Source: Gordonia lacunae
GTDB taxonomy: Bacteria > Actinomycetota > Actinomycetes > Mycobacteriales > Mycobacteriaceae
NCBI RefSeq assembly: GCF_002149015.1
Contig: NZ_NGFO01000007.1
Location: 124,001 to 188,000 of the forward strand
Length of the DNA stretch: 64,000 nt
Direction: 5' to 3'
The translations under genes and the position numbers were made by a program. Of this stretch, positions 49,348 through 58,125 are shown piece after piece (position 1 is the first letter of the stretch; every line of letters starts with the position of its first letter). The notes under the pieces are model-generated. The model searched no databases. It saw only the letters and a list, made by a program, of their open reading frames with translations, and had not been told where the DNA came from.

Positions 49348-52300
49348 CGGCCGCCCTTTCCTGGCCAGTAGTCAGGCCGTTTGTAGTAAGGTGAGCCCGG
49401 CCAAGGAGCGCTCTTGAATTTGAAATCGTCGGCGATACCCGTCGTCGGATTGTACACGTAGTGAATTTCTATCTTGGCCACGTTCTGCGAGTACTTTCGC
49501 CATCCGTCGCTGTCGGGCCACCGAGGATCGCTCATCCTGATCGGGAGCTCGAAGCCGGCCGCCGGGTTCGACATCGCCTCCTCCATGGCCAGCTTCTCGG
49601 TGAGATTATGGGGTTCCGTTCGTCCGGTTGTTCCGCGGCTCTCGACGCCTTCACTATCCCCGCAGCCTGCGGTCGGTGAGAGGCCGAGCGGATCGGCCCA
49701 CACTGTGGGGTTCCCTGGGTAGGCGTGCGGATTCGGCGCGGGCGCCAGTCCCAGCGGATCAGGACTCATGTAACGCCCAGTCCCCGCGTGGTAATACCTA
49801 TGGCGGTTGTAGTGAAGGCCGCTTTCGGAGTCGGCGTACTGACCAGGGAACGCCCACGGCGTTGACAAGCCAACCCACGTGCTCTCGCCGTAAAGAGTTC
49901 GTGCTGAGTGCCCGGCGACTTCGCCGGTGTGCGGGTCGACGAGTGCTGTTGGTGTCGCGATCTGATCTGTGACGATCGCGAAGAACTCTCGATCGACTTC
50001 GGTCTGGGTCCACGCGATGGGCCTGGACGGGCCGACCGTAGGTGAGCCGAGGTTGAGGCTCACGTCCGCGTCGGGTGCGCTGTTCCTTGAGTCAGCATCG
50101 TCCGTCGCCGTGATCAATTCTGTACTGCGCGTCTGTGCGAGAGGTGTGTACGCATTCGGCGCGAACGTCCAGGTGATCGCCTTCAGGCCAAGGTCGGACT
50201 CGGCGTCCAGCACGTCAGGCGCCGACTCCGTCTGTTCGATCAGCTGCTCGCCGTGCCAATGGAACCGCGTGACCGCGCCGGTTGCCGTGTTGGTCTTGCT
50301 GAGGCGGCGGCCGAGGTGGTCGTAGGTGTAGGTCCACACTGTCCCGTCGGGAGTGGTCACGCTGCGCAGTCGATCGTGAACGTCCCAGACGTACTGCCAC
50401 ACATCGGGTTTGCGCGACAGTCGCCGACGACTCATCGAGGTGAGGCGAGAGGCGGGGTCGTAGCGGTACGACGTCCGGCCGTCGTCGATGAGCAGGGTGC
50501 CGGCGTATCGCCAGCGGGGACCCTTCGAGGCTCGGCTAGCGCCTCGCACCTCAGGGAGCGGGGGCTGGCCGCTGTCTTGCGGGTCAGCCGGCGTGGTCCC
50601 CGCCCGCGAGTCAGCAATCCCGTATCCGGTGATGTTGCCGCTGGCGTCGTAGGTCAGTCGTTCGGTGCCGGCGGGACTGACCGCTGCAGTGATCCGCCCA
50701 AGTACATCGACCTGGTAGTCGGTCCGGCCGCGATTGGCGAGCGTCGTCGTCGAAGCGGTGAGGATGCCGTCGGCGCGGTAGGCATATTCTGCTCGTGCGA
50801 CGGTGCGTTCCGGTCCCCCGCCGGGCGGTCCGCTCGAACCGAGGTTCAGCGTCGCCGGATTCGCAGAGACTGTCGCAACTGATCGACCAACGAGCCGTCC
50901 GACCGGATCCCACGACGAGTCGATCGCCGTGCCCTCGAAGCGCCGACGCTGCTCGCGTCCAGTTGCGCTGGTGGTTATGTCGCAGGTACGACCCGCGGAC
51001 GAGACGAAGTCGAGCACGCCGCGAGGGTCGTAGCCGTAGCGGGTGTGGACCGCCGTCGGCGTCGTCACCGACGCCAGCCTTCCCGCGCCGGTCCACCCCG
51101 ACTCGATCACCCAGTCGGTAGACCCGTCGTTCACGCCGGTCAGTTGCGGCATTCCCGCAGCGGTGTAGGTCGAGTGCCACCGTCCGAACGCACCGACGAC
51201 ACTCTCCGGCCGCCAGGCGGAGTCGTAGCTGTACTCGGTGACCTCCCCATCGTAGTCGGGGTGCAACGGGTCAGAACAACGTTCGGCGACAACACGACCG
51301 GCGGCGTCGTACTCGAATGCCACCGCCTGCCCGGCAGCGTTCGTCCGCGTGGCGAGTCGTCCGCCGGCGTCGTAGGCGTACGTCGTTGTCGCGCCGTTGA
51401 AGTCGGTCTCGGACTGCAACGACCCGTCCGCGTTGTACGAGTAACTCCACACCAAACCGTCCGGGTTGGTGACCGCGACGAGCCGGCGTGCGGTGTCGTA
51501 GGTGAACGCGGTTCGCGAACCATCAGCATCGATCCGTGCGACCGGCAGGTCGTAGTGGCCGTACTCCCATCGAGTGGTCGCGCCGACGGGATCGACGTAG
51601 GCGACGCAGTTGCCCTCGCCGTCGTACTCCCACCGCGACTGTCCACCATCGGGAGCGACGAGACTGGTCCGGTTGCCCATAGTGTCGTACCCGACGGTGG
51701 TTCTGGCGCCCTCGGCGTCGACGACCTCGACCGGCCGCCCGAACGCGTCGTATCTGATCCGCGTCGTGTTGCCGAGCATGTCGATGATCTCGGTGGGTAG
51801 TCCGGCCGCGTTGTTGCGGTAGCGAACCATCACGCCGTCGGGATCCGTGTGCGACGTCAGCGCACCGTGGTCGTCGTAGGCGTACGACGTGACCGCGCCG
51901 GCATTGTCGGTCACCGTCAGCGGACTTCCATCGTCGGTGTAGGCGATACGCGTAATGACCGGCCCCGGTTCGACGATCCGGCCCGGCCGTCCCGGACCCG
52001 CGTAATTCACTTCCGTTGCTGCGCCGTCGGGTCCGACGATCCGCTCGACATCACCGAAAGCGTTGTAGTGCAGACGCGTCGAGAGTCCATCTGCACCGCT
52101 GAGCACCATCGGTTGTCGACTGTCGTTGTAGTCGGTCCGAGTGATCCGACCCAGCGCGTCGATCTCCTGCCGCACCCGATTGTCTGCATCAATGCCGTAC
52201 AGCGTCGTTGCGCCGACTGCGTCCGTGTAGGTCGTGATCGATCCTGGACCCGCCGTTCGGAGTTGGTAGTCGAACCGCCCGGACCACACTCCGTTCATGC

Positions 52301-55300
52301 CCGATTGGATGGTCACACGGCCGAGGTCGTCGTACCGGTTCCAGTACTCCATCCCGATCGAGTCGCGCCACCAGGTCATCCGCCCGACGGCGTCGTAGCC
52401 GAAACAGGTTGTCGCACCGACGGCATTGGTCGACGCTGCGAGATCGCCGCGATGGTATGTGAAGGTGCACAACTGCTGGTCGACAGGCACGCCGCCCACT
52501 CCGGCAACCAGACGGTAGCTGAGGATCCGGGACCCATCGCACTGCACGTCGATGCGGTAACCGGCGGAATGCTCGACCGCAGAGGGTCTTCCGTGCTCGT
52601 CGAAGACGAAACGGATCCGGTTGTGATGACGGTCGGTCATGGCAGAGACAGCGATGCTGCCAGCCGCGACGTCGACGCCGTTCAGCTCCGGGATCGGGAT
52701 GAAGAACCAGCTGACGAGCGTGCGGACATGGGTCAGCTGGTAGCCGTCTGTCGCCGTCGCTCGCAGTTCCCAGTCGGTGTCGTTCACACTCCGCGACACG
52801 GAGTCGTCCTGCGGCTTAGGGAAATTGGTCATGGTGCCGTCGGCGTCGACGATGGTCACCAGGTCGTCGGAGACGATGGCGCGGGCGTCGAAGGTGGACG
52901 GTGTCGTCGGTCCGAGCCATCGACCCCACCGGTATCGCGATCGATGTCGGTGCGTGAGCCGCAGGGGCAGAACTCCGGGTAGGTCGACGTCGGTCAGCGG
53001 GAGGAAGTACTCGCCGGTGGCGACGTTGACAGGCTCGCCGTTGCTGCGACACTGCTCCGGGGACTCGTTGCCCTCGCTGGTGTCGGCACGTTCCGTCGAG
53101 TCCGCGTCAGTGCGTTCGGGGTGGCCGGCGTCGTTGGGTTCGCCGGTGTCGTTGTCCGGGGTGGAGTTGGTTCCGTCTGGGTTGTCGCCGTCCGGTCGAT
53201 TGCCGGGTGCGGGGTCTCGCGGCGACGACGGCGCGTCGGGACTCACTGGGCGTGGGGCGGCCGATTGGCGTTCCGGAGTGAACGGGCGGTCCGGAATCAC
53301 AGTCGGTGGGATCGGCCGGTCGTCGGGACCGCTGCGTGGCGGGTGAGGCGTTGGGTCCGGCACGTTCCGTGCGCTGGGTTCAGGCACGTGATGAGCGTTG
53401 GACGGGACTGGACGACTGCGATCGACGTCGCGTGGCGGCGTGGACTCGGGTGTGGTTCGTGCAGGCGGCGTGCGGTCCGGGGTGTGGTCGGGTGCGCGCG
53501 GAGGGGCCGAGGGGGCATCCGCGCGGCTCGGAGTGCCGGGCGTCGGCGCCGCACCCGGCTTCGGTTGCGGGGCATCGGGTGTGGCATGAGGCGTCGAGAT
53601 CGGATGATGACCGCCGACCGGTGTGACGGGCCCAGTGGCGGGAGCGTCGGCCTGTTCTGGCGTGCGTGTCGGGGAGTCGACTGCGTCGGGTCGAGTTGTC
53701 GGCGCATCGGGATGGATCGAGGCCGGCGTGGGGCGTGGACCAGGCGCGTCTGAGTCGGGTCGCGTGTGAGGTGTTGTCGGACTTGCTGGTTCGTCGGCTT
53801 TAGGCGGGTGTCCGCTCGTCGGCTCGTCGTGTCGGGTTGGGGTCCGGTCGACGACGGGTTCGTCGGGCTTGGGCGCCGACGGTTCATGGTGCGTCGGGTT
53901 CGGTGCGCCATCGCGGTCGTCGGCGTTGTGTCCGGGAGTGGACTGGCCGGGTGAATGGTCGCCACCGGGTGCGGCTGCGGGAGTGGTGGTGTCGCCACGG
54001 TTGGGTCCCGGCGGGTCGTCGTCGCCCAGGTTTCGTGGAGCTGACGGATTGTCCGCGGGTGCCGGCGTCGGGGAGCCCGGCCCGTCCGAGACGGGGGCGG
54101 GACCGGGCTCAGGTTTCGGAGCGGGCGCCGGGGTCTCGGGACTGGGTGCGTGTGGGCCGGGGCCGTCGGCAGGTCCGCCGGCGACGGGCTGATCCGGCGA
54201 CGCAGCGTCGGGGCGCGGTGCGGGCGGTTCCAGTGCTCCTCCGCTGGGCGGAGGGTCGACGACGCCCGGCGGTGCAGCAGCGTCGGGCGTGGAAGCTGGA
54301 TTCGACGTGCCAGCGGGCGTCGGGGGCTCGCCCGGAGGGGCTTCCGGCGCGGGACCGTCAGCTCGAGGGGCCGGAGGCGCGTCGTGATCGACGGCGATGT
54401 CGGCGCCATGGCGGCCTGGCAGCTCGGCACTGGGACTGGCTCCAGGTGTGTCTGGCGTCGACCCGTGCGGCGCGCGTGACGTAGGTGCCGATGCGGGTGG
54501 GGTGTCGGGGCGATGTGGTGAGGGACGTGGATGGGGGTTAGGTGACGGGGTCGCCGCGTCGCGAACTGCCTTCGGCAGCAGGTTGACGCCCTTGGGCCCA
54601 GGAAGCGCCGCCATTGCCGTGTTGGCGACAACATTGCCCAGCGACGATGCTGGATCGGTGGACCAGCCGGACCCGGCGAAGTTCCGCACGAATTGGTCAG
54701 GGTGCGCGACCTGATGAACGATCCCCGTGACCATGGACGCTGAGTTGCGCATGTACTCATGAGGATTCGCGATGTTGTATGGGTTCTGGGGGCTCAGCAT
54801 GTTGAGCCCTTTGAACACTTCGGTGACCGCGCCGAGTCCCCCGGCCCCGAAGTGCGCGATAGCCATAGAGCCGGCAGTGCCGACGTCGGTGGCAGTCATT
54901 CGCGCCTGATCGAACGCCGACGGCATCGGCGGAGCCATGTTCGCTGCGCCGCTCAGTTCGGCCTTGACCCCCGAAGCTGAGGCGTTTCGGTGGTCGCGGC
55001 CGACTTGCAAGACTCGCTCTGCCTCGGCCTTGTACCCGGGCCACGGGTTTGGTCCGGGGTGAGTGGGCGGCGTGTCGCGGCGATCGTGCTTGTAGTCGTC
55101 GAGTTCGTCGTTGTAGGTGTCGGCTTTCGTGACCCACTCATCCCGCTTACGCTCGCCCTCTTCCCAGATGCGGACGGCCTCCGCGGCCTTTTGCTGTGCG
55201 AAGGTGATGACCCCGGACCAACCGGCTAGTGCAGCAGCCGCTTTGGTGGCTGCGTCGCCGGCTTCGAACCACAGCGGGACCTGGTGGGCGGTCGCGTCTT

Positions 55301-55646
55301 GGAACCCTGATTCACCGGACCCGGTCCATTCGCCGACCGAGATCCCTCGCAAGCCTTGCCCGGCCTTGATGAAGTCGCCGGCGAACCCGGTGAACTTATC
55401 CGCGAGAGCGGTGATTCCCGCAGGGTCGCCGAGTATCAGTTCCTTCGGATCCTTGGTCTGCTCGAGGTTCTTTTCGCCGGGCATAGCGCCCAGCGAGTTC
55501 GCGATGTCGTCGCCCAAGTCCTCGACGCCGGTAGCGATGCTGTCGAGCCCGATCGCGCGCAGGCCGCCACCGATGACATCGGTGGCGTCGTTGACCAGTC
55601 CCCCAACGAACTCCTTGCCGTCTTCGAGGGCATCGAAGAGACCCAT
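49344..55646 (-). CDS. RHS-repeat polymorphic toxin with T7SS-like N-terminus
   Basis: 2100 residues. Residues 1-240 are an all-helical WXG-like export module (S-V-G-E-W-T-G-S-G-E-S-G-F near residue 105) of the type found on actinobacterial T7SS-linked RHS proteins. About 360-860 is a Pro/Ala/Asp-rich linker. About 880-960 is a DUF6531-like N-plug (G-E-P-V-N-V-A-T-G-E-Y). About 1000-1900 are YD/RHS repeats (many Y-D-x-x-G-R). The RHS core R-Y-Y-H-A-G-T-G-R-Y-M-S-P-D-P-L-G-L ends near 1989. The last ~111 residues are the variable toxin tip, with N-L-T-E-K-L-A-M-E-E-A-M-S-N-P and I-E-I-H-Y-V-Y-N. A repeat-derived insert lies near residue 1700. Confidence 0.9.
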   Translation of the reverse strand: MGLFDALEDGKEFVGGLVNDATDVIGGGLRAIGLDSIATGVEDLGDDIANSLGAMPGEKNLEQTKDPKELILGDPAGITALADKFTGFAGDFIKAGQGLRGISVGEWTGSGESGFQDATAHQVPLWFEAGDAATKAAAALAGWSGVITFAQQKAAEAVRIWEEGERKRDEWVTKADTYNDELDDYKHDRRDTPPTHPGPNPWPGYKAEAERVLQVGRDHRNASASGVKAELSGAANMAPPMPSAFDQARMTATDVGTAGSMAIAHFGAGGLGAVTEVFKGLNMLSPQNPYNIANPHEYMRNSASMVTGIVHQVAHPDQFVRNFAGSGWSTDPASSLGNVVANTAMAALPGPKGVNLLPKAVRDAATPSPNPHPRPSPHRPDTPPASAPTSRAPHGSTPDTPGASPSAELPGRHGADIAVDHDAPPAPRADGPAPEAPPGEPPTPAGTSNPASTPDAAAPPGVVDPPPSGGALEPPAPRPDAASPDQPVAGGPADGPGPHAPSPETPAPAPKPEPGPAPVSDGPGSPTPAPADNPSAPRNLGDDDPPGPNRGDTTTPAAAPGGDHSPGQSTPGHNADDRDGAPNPTHHEPSAPKPDEPVVDRTPTRHDEPTSGHPPKADEPASPTTPHTRPDSDAPGPRPTPASIHPDAPTTRPDAVDSPTRTPEQADAPATGPVTPVGGHHPISTPHATPDAPQPKPGAAPTPGTPSRADAPSAPPRAPDHTPDRTPPARTTPESTPPRDVDRSRPVPSNAHHVPEPSARNVPDPTPHPPRSGPDDRPIPPTVIPDRPFTPERQSAAPRPVSPDAPSSPRDPAPGNRPDGDNPDGTNSTPDNDTGEPNDAGHPERTDADSTERADTSEGNESPEQCRSNGEPVNVATGEYFLPLTDVDLPGVLPLRLTHRHRSRYRWGRWLGPTTPSTFDARAIVSDDLVTIVDADGTMTNFPKPQDDSVSRSVNDTDWELRATATDGYQLTHVRTLVSWFFIPIPELNGVDVAAGSIAVSAMTDRHHNRIRFVFDEHGRPSAVEHSAGYRIDVQCDGSRILSYRLVAGVGGVPVDQQLCTFTYHRGDLAASTNAVGATTCFGYDAVGRMTWWRDSIGMEYWNRYDDLGRVTIQSGMNGVWSGRFDYQLRTAGPGSITTYTDAVGATTLYGIDADNRVRQEIDALGRITRTDYNDSRQPMVLSGADGLSTRLHYNAFGDVERIVGPDGAATEVNYAGPGRPGRIVEPGPVITRIAYTDDGSPLTVTDNAGAVTSYAYDDHGALTSHTDPDGVMVRYRNNAAGLPTEIIDMLGNTTRIRYDAFGRPVEVVDAEGARTTVGYDTMGNRTSLVAPDGGQSRWEYDGEGNCVAYVDPVGATTRWEYGHYDLPVARIDADGSRTAFTYDTARRLVAVTNPDGLVWSYSYNADGSLQSETDFNGATTTYAYDAGGRLATRTNAAGQAVAFEYDAAGRVVAERCSDPLHPDYDGEVTEYSYDSAWRPESVVGAFGRWHSTYTAAGMPQLTGVNDGSTDWVIESGWTGAGRLASVTTPTAVHTRYGYDPRGVLDFVSSAGRTCDITTSATGREQRRRFEGTAIDSSWDPVGRLVGRSVATVSANPATLNLGSSGPPGGGPERTVARAEYAYRADGILTASTTTLANRGRTDYQVDVLGRITAAVSPAGTERLTYDASGNITGYGIADSRAGTTPADPQDSGQPPLPEVRGASRASKGPRWRYAGTLLIDDGRTSYRYDPASRLTSMSRRRLSRKPDVWQYVWDVHDRLRSVTTPDGTVWTYTYDHLGRRLSKTNTATGAVTRFHWHGEQLIEQTESAPDVLDAESDLGLKAITWTFAPNAYTPLAQTRSTELITATDDADSRNSAPDADVSLNLGSPTVGPSRPIAWTQTEVDREFFAIVTDQIATPTALVDPHTGEVAGHSARTLYGESTWVGLSTPWAFPGQYADSESGLHYNRHRYYHAGTGRYMSPDPLGLAPAPNPHAYPGNPTVWADPLGLSPTAGCGDSEGVESRGTTGRTEPHNLTEKLAMEEAMSNPAAGFELPIRMSDPRWPDSDGWRKYSQNVAKIEIHYVYNPTTGIADDFKFKSAPWPGSPYYKRPDYWPGKGGR
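50517..50562. repeat. Hairpin-family half-copy inside the RHS coding sequence
   Basis: GGGACCCTTCGAGGCTCGGC then CGCCTCGCACCTCAGGGAGC is the right arm of the intergenic hairpin family. Read in the RHS frame it encodes L-P-E-V-R-G-A-S-R-A-S-K-G-P, which interrupts an otherwise normal YD-repeat area without breaking the frame. Confidence 0.85.
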
Positions 55647-56294
55647 TCAGTTGGTCGCCCCCGTCGGACTCCGCTCGCCTTCGGTGCCCGCGTCGGGCGG
55701 AGAATCCGCGGTGAACCCATCGGTCTTGAATCCGTCGATCGTGTCGGTGATCAACGTCGATGGGTTGAGCTGGTGACGGACAATCGTCTCGAGATCGTCG
55801 ACCACCGACCTGTTTTCCTCGGCGAACTTTCGATGCCGCTCCATCTCCTCCGGGGTAAGCGCCCATTTGGGGTCCGTGATGGCGTCTCGGTGGTGATTCC
55901 ACAACTCACCCCACGACATCTCCTTGACCTCCTCCGGGGAGAGGCCAGGATCTCCGAAGAGGTCGGTCGCATAGTTCTTGAGTAGGTCACCCGCCCACTT
56001 CTCTTCGCGCTCGTAGTAGCTTGCGCCAAGTTCGAGGCCAATAGAGATTTGGGCTGCGCCGGTGACCAACGCCCGAACGCCCCATTCCCAACGGTCGCAG
56101 TACTCCTCGAGTCCGGTCTTCGGATCGGCATGGCCAATCGTGCGGCCGTCAAGGTCGAGGTCACCATAACCACGACCGATCGCGGCGCTGTAGTCCGATC
56201 CGACGCCAGTGTCGGCAAGCCCCTCGATGACACCGTTGATGCCGTCGCGAGCCATTTCGAGAACCACAGGGTCGACATGCAGGTTCTCAATCAT
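55647..56294 (-). CDS. Hypothetical ESX-associated protein coupled to the RHS gene
   Basis: 215-residue helical protein of unknown family. N-terminus D-P-V-V-L-E-M-A-R-D-G-I-N-G-V-I-E-G-L-A resembles the helical-hairpin entry of WXG-type proteins. A central W-E-W-G-V-R-A-L segment and a Glu-rich helical middle (S-P-E-E-V-K-E-M-S-W-G-E-L-W) follow. Its stop is directly followed by the RHS ATG, and its own start overlaps the upstream gene (ATGA). A chaperone or secretion partner for the RHS protein is likely from context only. Confidence 0.75.
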   Translation of the reverse strand: MIENLHVDPVVLEMARDGINGVIEGLADTGVGSDYSAAIGRGYGDLDLDGRTIGHADPKTGLEEYCDRWEWGVRALVTGAAQISIGLELGASYYEREEKWAGDLLKNYATDLFGDPGLSPEEVKEMSWGELWNHHRDAITDPKWALTPEEMERHRKFAEENRSVVDDLETIVRHQLNPSTLITDTIDGFKTDGFTADSPPDAGTEGERSPTGATN

Positions 56295-56686
56295 CGGACT
56301 ACCTCGCCCTCGTCGTCGTAGTAGCAGTGTGGCGTCAACTCGCGGGACGGCGGGAACGTCATCGTCGACGGCGACGCGGGGTCGACGACGAGGCCAGTGG
56401 GTTCGCGCGCCTGGTCGAGGACTCGGTCGATCAGCGAGTGACCGGGAACGTCGAGGTAACGGACCTCGTTCAGGTCGCGGTCGGTGAGTTCGGCAAACTC
56501 GCGCAATCGCTCCGAGGTCGTGAACGCCAGCATCCACGGGATACCGGCCTCCACCAGCGTGAACAGGCGTCCGTGGAGGTCGAGAGGTATGACCAGTGTG
56601 ACATCACGGAGGGCATCGTAGAGCCGAGGTGGATCGCCGAAACCGGACAAATACGCCCGCACCTCATCGACATATGTCGTCATCAC
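56291..56686 (-). CDS. SseB-N-like small protein upstream of the RHS operon
   Basis: 131 residues. Y-D-A-L-R-D-V-T-L-V-I-P-L-D at residues 23-36, L-F-T-L-V-E-A-G-I-P-W-M-L-A-F-T-T-S-E-R-L and a central V-D-P-A-S-P fit the SseB N-terminal domain, seen next to actinobacterial T7SS effectors. Starts at tandem ATGs (56686/56683). First gene of the four-gene toxin operon. Weak family call; role unknown. Confidence 0.65.
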   Translation of the reverse strand: MMTTYVDEVRAYLSGFGDPPRLYDALRDVTLVIPLDLHGRLFTLVEAGIPWMLAFTTSERLREFAELTDRDLNEVRYLDVPGHSLIDRVLDQAREPTGLVVDPASPSTMTFPPSRELTPHCYYDDEGEVVR

Positions 56687-57007
56687 CGGACTCCCCCGCA
56701 GTCATCACCGTGCCGGTTGATGCTAGATCATGAACGAGGTGCTTTCGTGGTGGTGTCCACAGGTCGGTTGACCCTGCATTCGCGGTGACGCCAGACTGAG
56801 TACCGTCCGACTGTCGTCTGTGAAGGACTCGCCAATCTCGTTTCCGCTCGAGGCCACGTGATGTGGGGTGGATCCAGAATTTGCCACCGCGCGCGTGTGT
56901 CGCGAGTTCGTCCACAACTCGGGAGCCATCATCACAATGACCCGGCGTCGTACTAGTCTGTTCGACGAGTCGGCCCCAGCACGGGTCCGTGACCGGGAGG
57001 GGGACCC
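56687..57007. other. Divergent intergenic region between the RHS operon and the WXG-like gene
   Basis: 321 bp with no supported gene. It must contain both divergent promoters; no convincing -35/-10 pair was identified. GGGAGGGGG (56996-57004) is the ribosome-binding site of the next gene. Confidence 0.5.
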
Positions 57008-57382
57008 ATGAGCACGCCATTCGCCGACGACTCTCTGCTGCCCCAGGCCGTCCCGGAAATGCCGGTCAGCCCGCACGGTCGAGAAACTGTACTGCGATCA
57101 GAGCGTGCTGACTGGGAGCGTCGCGCCGCTGTGGCTCGGGACACGCAGGAGGCAATGGAGGAGGCACAGGCTCTTCTCAAGGGTGTCATCGACGCCAACT
57201 ACCTCGGCAAGTGCGTCGAGGGCGAGCAGCTCTTCGGCATGTTCCAGTCATCTGTCGCGACTCTCGCTGACGAATGTAGAAGTCAGGCAATACGCGCTCG
57301 TGTCCTCGCTGAGCAGTGTCGCATCGCCGGTGCGGCGATCGACGAGACTGACGTCCAAGGCGCCAAAGATCTTGACGCGTAA
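57008..57382 (+). CDS. WXG100-like helical protein of the RHS locus
   Basis: 124 residues, predicted mostly helical. A hydrophilic head is followed by two helices separated near N-Y-L-G-K-C-V-E-G. It has W-E-R-R-A-A-V-A-R-D-T-Q-E-A-M-E-E-A but no canonical WXG turn, and the C-terminus ends Asp/Ala-rich. Size and helix pattern fit ESX/T7SS-associated small proteins. It is divergent from the RHS operon and 4 bp upstream of a DUF3558 lipoprotein gene. Confidence 0.65.
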   Translation: MSTPFADDSLLPQAVPEMPVSPHGRETVLRSERADWERRAAVARDTQEAMEEAQALLKGVIDANYLGKCVEGEQLFGMFQSSVATLADECRSQAIRARVLAEQCRIAGAAIDETDVQGAKDLDA

Positions 57383-57386
57383 CGGC

Positions 57387-58028
57387 ATGAGCGGGAGGAT
57401 GTCCTGCCTGCTAGCGGCGGTAATGATCGGTTCGGCGCTCGTGGGGTGCAGTACAACCGGAACTCCGATTCCTGAGCCAGAAGCAGCAAGCAAGCACACA
57501 AGTACAACGCCCGCCGTACGTCAAACTGACGATGCAGGAAGGGGCTTGCCGTTCAGGACTGAGTTCCCAAATCGGTGGAACGTGAACAATAACGGTTCTT
57601 CGTACGAGCCGTGCACGCAAGTTTCGGACGACGTGTTGAATCGGTTCGGACTGATCGCCGCGTCTGTGTCTGATGTCGCGGGGTCAGATTTCCAGACTGC
57701 GCGCGGTTGTCGTTGGAAGTACCACGACGACAACAGCTCCTACATCTCGCAGTTCGTTGGAAACATACTTCGCCCAGAAGAGGGACTTACGGGACACAAA
57801 GCGCTCACTTCTCCCGGGAAGTCCTGGTTGCCAGACAGATCGATAAACGGGCGACGAGTGCTCGCAAGCTCTATCGGCACTGGGGACTGCTCGGTTCACG
57901 TCCGGTCTGGTGATGCAGTTGTAGTCACGTCGGTGACCAGATTCGACTTGGAACCGCCTCCGGTCGCTGAAATATGCGCCACCGCGAGTGACTTTCTTCG
58001 TGCGACACTAGATGAGATCCCTTCGTAA
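57387..58028 (+). CDS. DUF3558 lipoprotein
   Basis: 213 residues. Lipobox A-L-V-G-C at about residues 17-21 after a short signal sequence, then a Ser/Thr/Pro spacer. The DUF3558 pattern is present: E-P-C-T-Q-V-S-D-D-V-L-N-R-F-G-L, G-C-R-W and later D-C-S-V-H, with four cysteines likely in disulfides. Surface-exposed, function unknown; common near mycolata envelope genes. ATG 57387; ATG 57399 is possible. Follows the WXG-like gene closely, so probably co-expressed. Confidence 0.82.
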   Translation: MSGRMSCLLAAVMIGSALVGCSTTGTPIPEPEAASKHTSTTPAVRQTDDAGRGLPFRTEFPNRWNVNNNGSSYEPCTQVSDDVLNRFGLIAASVSDVAGSDFQTARGCRWKYHDDNSSYISQFVGNILRPEEGLTGHKALTSPGKSWLPDRSINGRRVLASSIGTGDCSVHVRSGDAVVVTSVTRFDLEPPPVAEICATASDFLRATLDEIPS

Positions 58029-58125
58029 ATTCTTGCGTCACAGGCACTAAACATTAAGCAGAGTCACATGCTCGCCAATCTCGCTGGACTCGACCGCTTA
58101 ACTCGAGGGCCACGGACCGAATCAG

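Noticed and set aside
51849-52982. 377-codon plus-strand frame inside the RHS gene
   Set aside because: Mirrors the regular YD-repeat codons on the other strand; no domain or ribosome-binding site.
53297-54760. 487-codon minus-strand Pro/Arg-rich frame in the RHS linker
   Set aside because: Alternative frame of the Pro/Ala/Asp-rich linker; low complexity only.
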